Source: Pseudoflavonifractor intestinihominis (GTDB lineage: Bacteria; Bacillota; Clostridia; Oscillospirales; Oscillospiraceae). From it: DNA of 64,000 bases. The position numbers and the translations under genes were made by a program. Below, piece by piece: positions 24,147 through 32,410 of the stretch (the stretch's first letter is position 1; every line of letters starts with the position of its first letter). The stretch lies in assembly GCF_040096055.1 (NCBI RefSeq), contig NZ_JBBMFK010000006.1:89087-153086 (forward strand), read 5' to 3'. Under the pieces are notes generated by a model. The model was not told where the DNA came from. It was given only the letters and a program-made list of their open reading frames with translations, and made no database searches.

Positions 24147-25646
24147 ATGGAGCAGCCGGCACTGCTGGAGATGCGAGGCATCTGCAAGGAATTCCCGGGC
24201 GTCAAGGCCCTGGACAACGTGGACCTGACGGTCCGGCCCGGTACCGTCCACGCCCTGATGGGGGAGAACGGCGCGGGCAAATCCACCCTGATGAAGTGCC
24301 TGTTTGGCATCTACCGCCGGGACAGCGGCACTGTGACCCTGGACGGCAAGGAAGTGGAATTCAAAAGCGCCAAGGACGCACTGGAAAACGGCGTGGCCAT
24401 GGTCCACCAGGAGCTGAACCAGGCCCTGACCCGCAGCGTACAGGACAATCTGTGGCTGGGGCGCTACCCCAAGAAGATGGGCATCATGGTCAGCGAGAGC
24501 GAGATGAAGAAGCGCACCAAGGAGATCTTTGAGACTCTGGGCGTCAGCGTCAACCCCAAGGCCATCATGTCCACCCTGCCCGTCTCCCAGCGGCAGATGG
24601 TGGAGATCGCCAAGGCCGTGTCCTACAATTCCAAGATCATTGTCTTTGACGAGCCCACCTCCTCCCTGACGGAGACCGAGGTGGAGCACCTGTTCCGCAT
24701 CATCAACATGCTGCGGGACAAGGGCTGCGGCATCATCTACATCAGCCACAAGATGGAGGAGATCCTCCGCATCAGCGACGACGTGACCATCATGCGGGAC
24801 GGCCAATGGGTGGCCACCCGTCCGGCCAAGGAGCTGACCATGGACGAGATCATCCGCCTGATGGTGGGCCGGGAGCTGACCAACCGCTTCCCGCCCAAGA
24901 CCAACCAGCCCGGCGAGGTCATTCTGGACGTGCAGCACATTTCCGGCAAGTACACCCGCCTGAAGGACGCCACCTTCCAGCTTCGGAAGGGGGAGATTCT
25001 GGGCATCGCCGGTCTGGACGGCTCGGGCCGCACCGAGGTGCTGGAGAATCTGTTCGGCGCCATGACCCGGGGAGGCGGTACCATCACCCTCCACGGAAAG
25101 CCCATCCGGAACAAGAATCCCAAGGATGCCATCAAGAACGGCTTTGCCCTCCTCACCGAGGAGCGCCGGGCCACCGGCATCTTCGGCATCCGGGATATCA
25201 AGGAGAACACCGTGGTGTCCAGCCTGAAGGACTACCTCCTGGGCGGCTTCTGTCTGAGCGACAAGAAGATGCGGGACAAGACCGACTGGGCCATTCAGGC
25301 CATGCACATCAAGACCCCCACCCAGCGCACCCAGATCCGCTCCCTGTCCGGCGGCAACCAGCAGAAGGTCATCATCGGCCGCTGGCTGCTCACCAAGCCG
25401 GAGGTGCTGCTGCTGGATGAGCCCACCCGCGGCATCGACGTGGGCGCCAAGTACGAGATCTACCAGCTCATCATCGACCTGGCCAACGAGGGCAAGGGAG
25501 TCATCATGGTCTCCTCGGAGATGCCCGAGCTGCTGGGCGTGTGTGACCGGATCGTGGTCATGTCCGGCGGCCAGGTGGCCGGAGAGGTGGACGCCCGCAA
25601 TACCAGCCAGGAGGAGATCCTCACCCTGGCGGCCAAGTATGTGTAA
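24147..25646 (+). CDS. mglA: Galactose ABC transporter ATPase MglA (tandem domains)
   Basis: A 499-residue cytoplasmic ATPase with two fused ABC domains, the normal layout of sugar importers of the Mgl/Rbs/Ara class. Domain 1 has Walker A GENGAGKST and a signature replaced by LPVSQRQ, with Walker B IIVFDEPT. Domain 2 has a degenerate Walker A (GLDGSGRTE) as is usual, signature LSGGNQQKV and Walker B VLLLDEPTRGIDVG. The ATG at 24147 follows GAGAGGAGG. Downstream mglC starts 18 bases after its stop, so both share a transcript. Confidence 0.97.
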   Translation: MEQPALLEMRGICKEFPGVKALDNVDLTVRPGTVHALMGENGAGKSTLMKCLFGIYRRDSGTVTLDGKEVEFKSAKDALENGVAMVHQELNQALTRSVQDNLWLGRYPKKMGIMVSESEMKKRTKEIFETLGVSVNPKAIMSTLPVSQRQMVEIAKAVSYNSKIIVFDEPTSSLTETEVEHLFRIINMLRDKGCGIIYISHKMEEILRISDDVTIMRDGQWVATRPAKELTMDEIIRLMVGRELTNRFPPKTNQPGEVILDVQHISGKYTRLKDATFQLRKGEILGIAGLDGSGRTEVLENLFGAMTRGGGTITLHGKPIRNKNPKDAIKNGFALLTEERRATGIFGIRDIKENTVVSSLKDYLLGGFCLSDKKMRDKTDWAIQAMHIKTPTQRTQIRSLSGGNQQKVIIGRWLLTKPEVLLLDEPTRGIDVGAKYEIYQLIIDLANEGKGVIMVSSEMPELLGVCDRIVVMSGGQVAGEVDARNTSQEEILTLAAKYV

Positions 25647-25664
25647 AGAGGAGGAGACTGTCTT

Positions 25665-26729
25665 ATGAGTACTGAGTCCAAGGAGCTGGCCAAAAAGGCC
25701 CAGGGCTTTTCCGCCAAGCGGGTGGGCAACGCCCTGCTGAACAACGCCCTGATCATCATCATGCTGCTGGTGGCCGTGTATGTGGCCGTCACTCAGCCGT
25801 CCTTTCTGACCCCCCGCTCCCTCATCAACCTGCTGTCCCTGACCGCCGCCTACCTGCCCGTGGCCCTGGGCATCGCCGGCTGTATCGTCCTCACCGGCAC
25901 TGACCTGAGCGCCGGCCGGGCCGTGGGCATCACCGCCTGCGTGTCCGCCTCCCTGCTTCAGGCGTCCGGCGCGGCCAACAAGATGTGGCCCAACATCGGC
26001 ACTCTGCCCATCCCCGTGGTCATCATTATCGCGGTTGGCCTGGGCGCCCTCATCGGCGCCTTCAACGGCTTCTTTGTGGCCAAGTTCAAGCTCCACCCCT
26101 TCATCGTCACCCTGGCCACCCAGCTTATTCTGTATACCCTTCTGCTTCTCTACGTCCAGATGGGCAACAACAACGGCATGGCCATCTCCTCTCTGGACCA
26201 GGGCTACCGCAACTTCGTGGTGGGCGATCCCCCGCTGCTGAACTTCAACGGCGGTGAGATCCAGATCCCCAACTACGTCATCTACGCGGTGCTTCTTTCG
26301 GCGCTGATGTGGTTCATCTGGAACAAGACCACCTTCGGCAAGAACATGTTCGCCCTGGGCGCCAATGAGGAGGCCGCCCGGGTGTCCGGCGTCAACGTGT
26401 TTATGACCACCATCCTGGTCTTCGCCCTGGCCGGCGCCATGTACGGCTGGGCCGGCTTCGTGGAGTCCGCCCGCGTGGCCTCCAACACCGCCAACACCGG
26501 CGTCAACTACGAGCTGGACGCCATCGCTGCCTGCGTCATCGGCGGCGTGTCCTTCGTGGGCGGCATCGGCAAGGTCAGCGGCATCATCATCGGCGTCATC
26601 ATGCTCCGCCTCATCTTCGTGGCCCTGCCTCTGGTGGGCATGGACCAGAACCTCCAGTACGCCATCAAGGGCGGCATCATCCTCTTCGCCTGCGCCCTGG
26701 ATATGCGCAAGTACCTGGTCAAGAAATAA
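25665..26729 (+). CDS. mglC: Galactose ABC transporter permease MglC
   Basis: A 354-residue integral membrane subunit of the galactose importer (BPD_transp_2 family) with about eight to ten hydrophobic segments. The family motif region G-A-N-E-E-A-A-R-V-S-G (ALGANEEAARVSGVNV) contacts the ATPase, and VIGGVSFVGGIGKVSG is the typical C-terminal segment. The start ATG follows AGGAGGAG. It ends the mgl operon at a strong terminator. Confidence 0.96.
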   Translation: MSTESKELAKKAQGFSAKRVGNALLNNALIIIMLLVAVYVAVTQPSFLTPRSLINLLSLTAAYLPVALGIAGCIVLTGTDLSAGRAVGITACVSASLLQASGAANKMWPNIGTLPIPVVIIIAVGLGALIGAFNGFFVAKFKLHPFIVTLATQLILYTLLLLYVQMGNNNGMAISSLDQGYRNFVVGDPPLLNFNGGEIQIPNYVIYAVLLSALMWFIWNKTTFGKNMFALGANEEAARVSGVNVFMTTILVFALAGAMYGWAGFVESARVASNTANTGVNYELDAIAACVIGGVSFVGGIGKVSGIIIGVIMLRLIFVALPLVGMDQNLQYAIKGGIILFACALDMRKYLVKK

Positions 26730-26759
26730 GAGGAAACAATTCCAGGACCTGTTTACAGC

Positions 26760-26801
26760 GGCGTCCGCCCGTCAGAAGACGGACGGACGCCAGACTGTTT
26801 T
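26760..26801 (+). terminator. Terminator of the mgl operon
   Basis: 14-base arms starting GGCGTCCG (26760-26773) and GACGGACG (26778-26791) with one mismatch, then AGACTGTTTTT. Confidence 0.8.
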
Positions 26802-26913
26802 TGGGTATATTCACCGATGAAAACTTGTGTTATGATCATATCTGATGAGGATAATGACCAAATTCTGGGGAAGAGCGGGGCCTGATGGGCCTGCTCGGTA
26901 AGGAGGAACTGCC

Positions 26914-28518
26914 ATGGAGCCCTACCGTGTGCTGCTGGCGGACGACGAGGAGGAGATCCGCGCCGGTATCAGCCGGAAAATCGACTGGGCCGGCCTGGGC
27001 TTTGCGCTGGTGGGAGAGGCGGAGAACGGGGCGGAGGCCCTGGAACTGTCCGAGCAGCTCAGGCCCGACGTGGTCCTCACCGACATCAAGATGCCCTTTA
27101 TGGACGGCCTGGAGCTGTGCCGCAGGCTGCGCCAGGCTCTGCCTGCGGCCAAGCTGGTGGTGTTCTCCGGGTTTGACGATTTTGAGTACGCCCGGCAGGC
27201 GGTGGGCATGGGGGTGTCGGAGTACATCATGAAGCCGGTCAACGCCCCCGAGATGGGGGAGGTGCTCACCCGCCTGCGGGAACAGCTGGACAGGCAGCGC
27301 ATGGAGCGCCGGGACATGGAGACCCTGCGCCGCCGGTACGAGGAGAGCCTGCCCGTACTGCGGGAGCTGTTCTACACCCGCCTGCTGGACGGGCGGATCC
27401 GGCCCGACCAGGTGGCCGACCGGGCCGCCCGGTACGAGCTGGACATGCCGGAGGGCGCCTGGACGGCAGCCCTGACCCGGGTGGGGGGCGCAGGGGAGAG
27501 CGAGGCCCAGCGGGACGAGCTGCTGCTGCTCTCCGCCCTGGCCTTTCTGGATGAGCACTTCCAGCTGCCCGGCGCCTGTGTCCGCAGCCTGCTCTACAAC
27601 GACGCGGTGGCTCTGCTGGTCCGGCTGGAGGGCCCGGAGCAGGTGTACGCCCTGACGGAGGAGATGGAGCGGCTGTGTGCGCTGGCCCGCAGCATTCTGG
27701 GCATGTCCCTCACGGTGGGCATCGGCCAGCCCTGCGCCGGGCCGGGGGAGCTGCGCCAGTCGGCCGACGGCGCCCGCTCCGCCCTGGACTACCAGGTGCT
27801 GGTGGGGGAGGAGCGGGCCATCTATATCGGCGACCTGGAGCCCGACCGGTCGGTCCGGCTGTCCTTTGGCGAGGAGGACCAGCGGGCCCTGGAGAGCGCG
27901 GTGAAGCTGGGCAGCAGGGAGCAGGTGGAGGTATTGGTGGAACAGCTGACCCACCGGGTGCGGGAGACCAGGCTCTCCCTGTCCCAGTGCCACCTGTTCT
28001 TCCTGGAGATTGTCACCGCCATGATCCGCCTGGCCCGCTCCGGCGGCGATGAGGTGGAGGAGCAGTTCAGCCGCAGCTTTACCGGCATGGTGTCCTTCTC
28101 CGACTTCCACTCCCCCGAGGAGCTGGGCCGGTGGCTGTGCGCCCGGTGCCTGAAGCTGCAGGAGCTGCTGGGCCGCCAGCGGACCGACTCGGCCTGGAAG
28201 ACTGTGGAGCAGGCCAAGGCCTTTATCGCCGGAAACTACGCCGACTGCGATCTGAGCGTGGAGAGCCTGTGTGCCCATCTCCATCTGTCGGCCACCTACT
28301 TCTCCACCCTCTTCAAGCGGGAGACAGGGCAGAGCTTTACCGCCTACGTCACCGAGCTGCGGATGGGCCAGGCGGCCCGCATGCTCCAGGACACCGATGA
28401 AAAGACCTATCTGATCGCAGAAAAGACGGGGTACACAGACCCCAACTACTTCAGCTATGTGTTTAAGCGCCATTTCGGCGTCACGCCCTCCAAGTACCGG
28501 GCGGGACAGCGGGCCTGA
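26914..28518 (+). CDS. YesN-type response regulator with AraC DNA-binding domain
   Basis: A 534-residue transcription regulator. The receiver domain (about 1-125) has D10-D11, phospho-acceptor D57 in VVLTDIKMP and the lysine in IMKPV. The middle (130-425) is a family-specific linker. The C terminus (about 430-530) is an AraC-type double helix-turn-helix with LCAHLHLSATYFSTLFKR and IAEKTGYTDPNYFSYVFKR. The ATG follows AAGGAGG. It is the first gene of an operon with its kinase and two sugar-binding proteins, directly behind mglBAC, so the mgl promoter repeats are its likely target. Confidence 0.95.
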   Translation: MEPYRVLLADDEEEIRAGISRKIDWAGLGFALVGEAENGAEALELSEQLRPDVVLTDIKMPFMDGLELCRRLRQALPAAKLVVFSGFDDFEYARQAVGMGVSEYIMKPVNAPEMGEVLTRLREQLDRQRMERRDMETLRRRYEESLPVLRELFYTRLLDGRIRPDQVADRAARYELDMPEGAWTAALTRVGGAGESEAQRDELLLLSALAFLDEHFQLPGACVRSLLYNDAVALLVRLEGPEQVYALTEEMERLCALARSILGMSLTVGIGQPCAGPGELRQSADGARSALDYQVLVGEERAIYIGDLEPDRSVRLSFGEEDQRALESAVKLGSREQVEVLVEQLTHRVRETRLSLSQCHLFFLEIVTAMIRLARSGGDEVEEQFSRSFTGMVSFSDFHSPEELGRWLCARCLKLQELLGRQRTDSAWKTVEQAKAFIAGNYADCDLSVESLCAHLHLSATYFSTLFKRETGQSFTAYVTELRMGQAARMLQDTDEKTYLIAEKTGYTDPNYFSYVFKRHFGVTPSKYRAGQRA

Positions 28519-28538
28519 GCAGGCGGAAAGGAGGCGTT

Positions 28539-30359
28539 ATGGGCCACGTATTTCGGCGTGTTGCGGGGCGGCTGGCGGGCCGGTACCGGAAGATGAGTAT
28601 CCAGATGGTCATCGCCCTCTCCTTCACCATTGTGGCAGTGGTGGGGGTGGTGTTCATGGGCCTGAGCCTGGTGCTGCGGTTCTCCAACGCCACCTCGGCG
28701 CTGCTGGAGGAAAACACCCAGCGGGTGCTCCACCAGGTCAACCTGAACCTGGACAGCTACCTGCGGCGGATGATGCGCATCTCCGACACCATGTACTACC
28801 GGGTCATCAAATACACCGACCTGTCGGGCGGCAGCCTGTCCGACGGCATGAATCTGCTCTACGAGGAGAACCGGGACGCCCTGGTGTCCATCGCCGTCTT
28901 TGACGGCGGCGGGGCGCTGGTGTCCGCCGCGCCTCTGTCCGGGCTGAAGAGCTCCGCGCTGCCCCAGGAGAGCGGCTGGTTCCAGGCGGCCGTGGACAAG
29001 ATGGAGAATCTCCACTTCTCCGCGCCCCATGTCCAGCGGCTCTTTGACGACCCGGACTACCGGTACCGGTGGGTGGTGTCTCTGAGCCGTTACGTCCAGC
29101 TGACCCGTGGCGGCATCACCGAGAGCGGCGTGCTGCTGGTGGACATGAGCTTCGCGGGCATCGAGCAGGTGTGCCGGGATGTGGAGCTGTCCAACGGTGG
29201 ATATCTCTACCTGATCGACGGGGACGGGGAGCTGATCTACCACCCCCGGCAGCAGCTGATCTACGCCGGGCTCCAGCAGGAGAACAACCAGGCGGCCGCC
29301 GCCTACCGGGACGGCACCCGCTGGGAGACCTTTGAGGGCAGCCGCAGGCAGGTCACGGTCAAGACCGTGGGCTACACCGGCTGGAAGCTGGTGGGCGTGG
29401 TACCGGCGGACAACCTGGCCGCCGGGCCCCAGCAGCCACTGCTGTTCGGACTGTCTCTGTTGCTCTTCTCCGCATTTCTGCTGGCCTTTCTCAACTTCCG
29501 CATCTCCGCCTATATCGCCGACCCGATCCGGCGGCTGGAGCAGTCCATCAAGGAGCTGGAGGCGGGAAAGGAGAACGTGGAGATCGAGGAGGCGGCGGGC
29601 TGCTATGAGGTGCGGCGGCTGAGCCACTCCATCCGCTCCATGGTGTCCACCATGCGCCACCTGATGGACGACATCATCGAGCAGGAGCGGCAGAAGCGCC
29701 GCAGCGAGCTGGAGGTACTCCAGTCCCAGATCAACCCCCATTTTCTCTACAATACCCTGGATTCGGTCATCTGGATGACCGAGGCAGGCCGGTACGACGA
29801 GGCCATCCAGATGGTCACCTCCCTGGCCCGCCTCTTCCGCATCGCTCTGAGCCGGGGCAAGAGCGTCATTCCCCTCAAGGACGAGCTGGAGCACGCCCTC
29901 CACTACATGACCATCCAGGAGATCCGGTTCAAGAAAAAATTCTCCACCCGCATCACCGCCCATCCGGGCACCGAGGGGCTGTACACCCTGAAGCTGATCG
30001 TCCAGCCCATCCTGGAGAACGCCATCTACCACGGCATGGCGGGGGCGGAGGACGACGGGCTCATCACCGTGGACGCCCGGCGGGAGGGGGATGACCTGGT
30101 CATCGACGTGGAGGACAACGGCATGGGCATGCGGCCGGAGGTGGCAGCCTCCCTGCTGGACGAGAACCGGCCGGAGATGCGCACCACCGGATCGGGTATC
30201 GGCGTGCGCAACGTCCACCGCCGCATCCGCCTTACCTTCGGCGAGGGATACGGACTGACCATTTTCAGCGAGCCGGACGAGGGCACCCGGGTGCGCCTCC
30301 GGCTTCCGGCCCTGGACGAGGAGCAGGCGGCGGCCTGCCGGAGGGAGGACGGCCTATGA
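28539..30359 (+). CDS. YesM-type sensor histidine kinase
   Basis: A 606-residue membrane kinase: transmembrane helix near 26-48, extracellular dCache-like sensor domain (about 50-295), second helix (about 300-325), HAMP (325-380), and a His_kinase domain with the phospho-acceptor histidine near 401 in QINPHFLYNTLD. The HATPase domain has NAIYHG, DNGMGM and GSGIGVRNV. The 3' end overlaps the next gene by an ATGA junction. Together with the regulator upstream it is the sensory pair for this sugar locus; the two binding proteins downstream are candidate ligand-presenting partners. Confidence 0.95.
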   Translation: MGHVFRRVAGRLAGRYRKMSIQMVIALSFTIVAVVGVVFMGLSLVLRFSNATSALLEENTQRVLHQVNLNLDSYLRRMMRISDTMYYRVIKYTDLSGGSLSDGMNLLYEENRDALVSIAVFDGGGALVSAAPLSGLKSSALPQESGWFQAAVDKMENLHFSAPHVQRLFDDPDYRYRWVVSLSRYVQLTRGGITESGVLLVDMSFAGIEQVCRDVELSNGGYLYLIDGDGELIYHPRQQLIYAGLQQENNQAAAAYRDGTRWETFEGSRRQVTVKTVGYTGWKLVGVVPADNLAAGPQQPLLFGLSLLLFSAFLLAFLNFRISAYIADPIRRLEQSIKELEAGKENVEIEEAAGCYEVRRLSHSIRSMVSTMRHLMDDIIEQERQKRRSELEVLQSQINPHFLYNTLDSVIWMTEAGRYDEAIQMVTSLARLFRIALSRGKSVIPLKDELEHALHYMTIQEIRFKKKFSTRITAHPGTEGLYTLKLIVQPILENAIYHGMAGAEDDGLITVDARREGDDLVIDVEDNGMGMRPEVAASLLDENRPEMRTTGSGIGVRNVHRRIRLTFGEGYGLTIFSEPDEGTRVRLRLPALDEEQAAACRREDGL

Positions 30360-31309
30360 AAAAGAGACGCAGAGACCTGATCCAGCTGTCCATTCTGGTG
30401 GTGCTGGGTGCGGCGGTGATCCTCTCCCTGGTGCTGCCCCAGCTGCCGGGCAGAGGACGGGAGCTGCAGCCCCTGGAGCTGTCGGTCATCTTCCGGGAGG
30501 CGGACACCGCCCTGTGGTCCAACACCCGTCTTGGCATGGAGCAGGCGGCAGGGGATCTGGGGGCGGAGCTGCGGTTTCTCACCCTGACCCGGACCGGGGA
30601 CGGCGCCGAGCAGACGGAACTGCTCCGCCGGGAGGCCGACGGCGGCGCCGGCGCCCTGGTGGTGGTGCCGGCTGACCCGGAAAATCTGAAGCTTCAGCTG
30701 AGCGAGACCGTGGGCAGCTGCCCGGTGGTGAGCATTGAGTCCCCGCTGGAGGGGGCCGGGCTGGTGGTGGCCCCCGACAACGAGGCCCTGGGCCGGGAGC
30801 TGGCCGAGGCGGTGCTGGAGGACTGGAGGGGCGGCATGGTGCTGCTGCTGGACACTGCCGTCGGGAGCACCGGCGTGGCCGCCCGGCTGGACGGGGCAGA
30901 GGCGGTGCTGACGGCGGCGGGGGTGCCTGTCTTCCGACAGACCGCTGCGCCCGGGCGGCTGGCCGCCGGGCTGAGGGTGCTCTCCAGCGTACAGAAGGCG
31001 GAGGCCATCATGGCCTTTGACCCCTACGCCACGGAACAGACCATCCGGGCCGTGGAGGCCGGGGGCCTGGGCCAGCTGGTGTACGGCGTGGGGGTCAGCA
31101 CCTACGTGGTGGGCGCGCTGGAGCGGGGCAGCGCCGCCGCTGTGGCCGCCTGGAGCGATTACGCCGCGGGCTATCTGGCCGCTGAGGGGGCCATCCGCCT
31201 GGCCCGGGGCGAGGCGTACACTGCGGAGGAATTGCCGTTTACCGTTGTGCGAGGGGAGGATATCTATGAGGCGGACAACCAGAAGCTGCTCTTCCCGGTC
31301 ACGTCCTGA
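30356..31309 (+). CDS. Membrane-anchored sugar-binding-like protein, probable sensor partner
   Basis: A 317-residue protein with an uncleaved-looking N-terminal anchor (about 10-28, no lipobox cysteine) and a type I periplasmic-binding fold (Peripla_BP_4 kind; LSVIFREADTALWSNTRLGMEQAA). It overlaps the kinase gene by four bases and the next binding-protein gene by 44, so it is tightly coupled. Permease and ATPase genes are absent here, so it probably presents ligand to the YesM kinase rather than feeding a transporter; this follows the pattern of binding-protein-linked kinases in Clostridia (inference). Confidence 0.8.
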   Translation: MKKRRRDLIQLSILVVLGAAVILSLVLPQLPGRGRELQPLELSVIFREADTALWSNTRLGMEQAAGDLGAELRFLTLTRTGDGAEQTELLRREADGGAGALVVVPADPENLKLQLSETVGSCPVVSIESPLEGAGLVVAPDNEALGRELAEAVLEDWRGGMVLLLDTAVGSTGVAARLDGAEAVLTAAGVPVFRQTAAPGRLAAGLRVLSSVQKAEAIMAFDPYATEQTIRAVEAGGLGQLVYGVGVSTYVVGALERGSAAAVAAWSDYAAGYLAAEGAIRLARGEAYTAEELPFTVVRGEDIYEADNQKLLFPVTS

Positions 31310-32351
31310 CCGCCTGGCGGCGCTGGCCCTGGGGGCGGCTATGCTGCTCACATTGGCGGCGGGCTGCCGGGCCGACGGCGGCGGCAGGGACAACACCCTG
31401 CGGGTGGGGGTGGCCCTGTACACCCAGGACGACACCTTTATCTCCACAGTGGCCCAGGACCTGGAGCGGCTGGCCCGGGAGGCCGAGGGGGAGGACGGAG
31501 AGCTGAAGATCAACCTGTCCGTGGCCGACGGGCGGAGCAACCAGACCACCCAGATGGACCAGGTGGACCAGTTCCTCAGCCGTGGCTGCGATGTGCTGTG
31601 CGTCAACATTGTGGACCGCACTGCCGCCGCCGTGCTCATCGACAAGGCGGAGGAGGCGGGGGTGCCCGTCATCTTCTTCAACCGCCAGCCGGTGGCGGAG
31701 GACATCCAGCGCTGGGAGCAGATCTACTACGTGGGCGCCCGGGCGGAGGAGGGCGGCACCCTCCAGGGCCAGCTGGTGCTGGAGGCGTGGCAGGCCGATC
31801 AGGCCCGCTGGGACCGGAACGGCGACGGCGTGGTCCAGTACGCCATGCTGGAGGGGGAGCCCGGCCATCAGGACGCCCTGCTGCGCACGGAATACTCGGT
31901 CAAAGCCCTCACCGACGCCGGGCTGGAGGTGGAGAAGCTGGCCAGCGACACCGCCAACTGGAACCGGGGCCAGGCGGAGGCCAAGATGAAGCAGTGGCTG
32001 GAGGAGTTTGGGGAAGAGATCGAGGTGGTGTTCTCCAACAACGACGACATGGCCCTGGGGGCCATTGACGCCATCCGGGAGGCGGGACTGGAGCCGCCCC
32101 TGGTGGTGGGGGTGGACGCCACCGCCCCGGCTCTGGAGGCGGTGGCCGCCGGCACGCTGCAGGGCACCGTCCTCAACGACGCCCAGGGCATCGCGGGAGC
32201 CATGCTGGACCTGGTGCTGGCCCTGAACAGGGGAGAGGACCCGGGGGAGGCGGTAGACCTGGAGGACGGGCACTATGTCTGGCTCCCCTACCGGCAGATT
32301 ACCCGGGAAACGCTGGCGGAGGAAGGGCAGCTGCCCTTACCTGCAAACTGA
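31266..32351 (+). CDS. Second MglB-like galactose-binding lipoprotein
   Basis: A 361-residue lipoprotein paralogous to MglB: lipobox LTLAAGC (Cys near 31), the calcium-type loop DRNGDGVVQY followed by AMLEGEPG, FFNRQP and NNDDMALGA ligand segments. I chose the ATG at 31266 because GGGGAGGATATCT precedes it; it lies inside the end of the previous gene (44-base overlap). It is the last gene of the yesN-yesM operon. It could supply MglAC with a second receptor or serve sensing; both are inferences. The C terminus lacks long extensions. Confidence 0.88.
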   Translation: MRRTTRSCSSRSRPDRLAALALGAAMLLTLAAGCRADGGGRDNTLRVGVALYTQDDTFISTVAQDLERLAREAEGEDGELKINLSVADGRSNQTTQMDQVDQFLSRGCDVLCVNIVDRTAAAVLIDKAEEAGVPVIFFNRQPVAEDIQRWEQIYYVGARAEEGGTLQGQLVLEAWQADQARWDRNGDGVVQYAMLEGEPGHQDALLRTEYSVKALTDAGLEVEKLASDTANWNRGQAEAKMKQWLEEFGEEIEVVFSNNDDMALGAIDAIREAGLEPPLVVGVDATAPALEAVAAGTLQGTVLNDAQGIAGAMLDLVLALNRGEDPGEAVDLEDGHYVWLPYRQITRETLAEEGQLPLPAN

Positions 32352-32356
32352 AAAGG

Positions 32357-32391
32357 AAGAGCGCCTGCGAACTTGGTTCGCAGGCGCTCTT
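32357..32391. terminator. Bidirectional terminator between yesNM operon and GH101 gene
   Basis: 16-base arms starting AAGAGCGCCTGCG (32357-32372) and complement (32376-32391) around TTG, with T-rich flanks in both directions. Confidence 0.88.
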
Positions 32392-32410
32392 TTGTGCGCT
32401 GATGGGAAAA

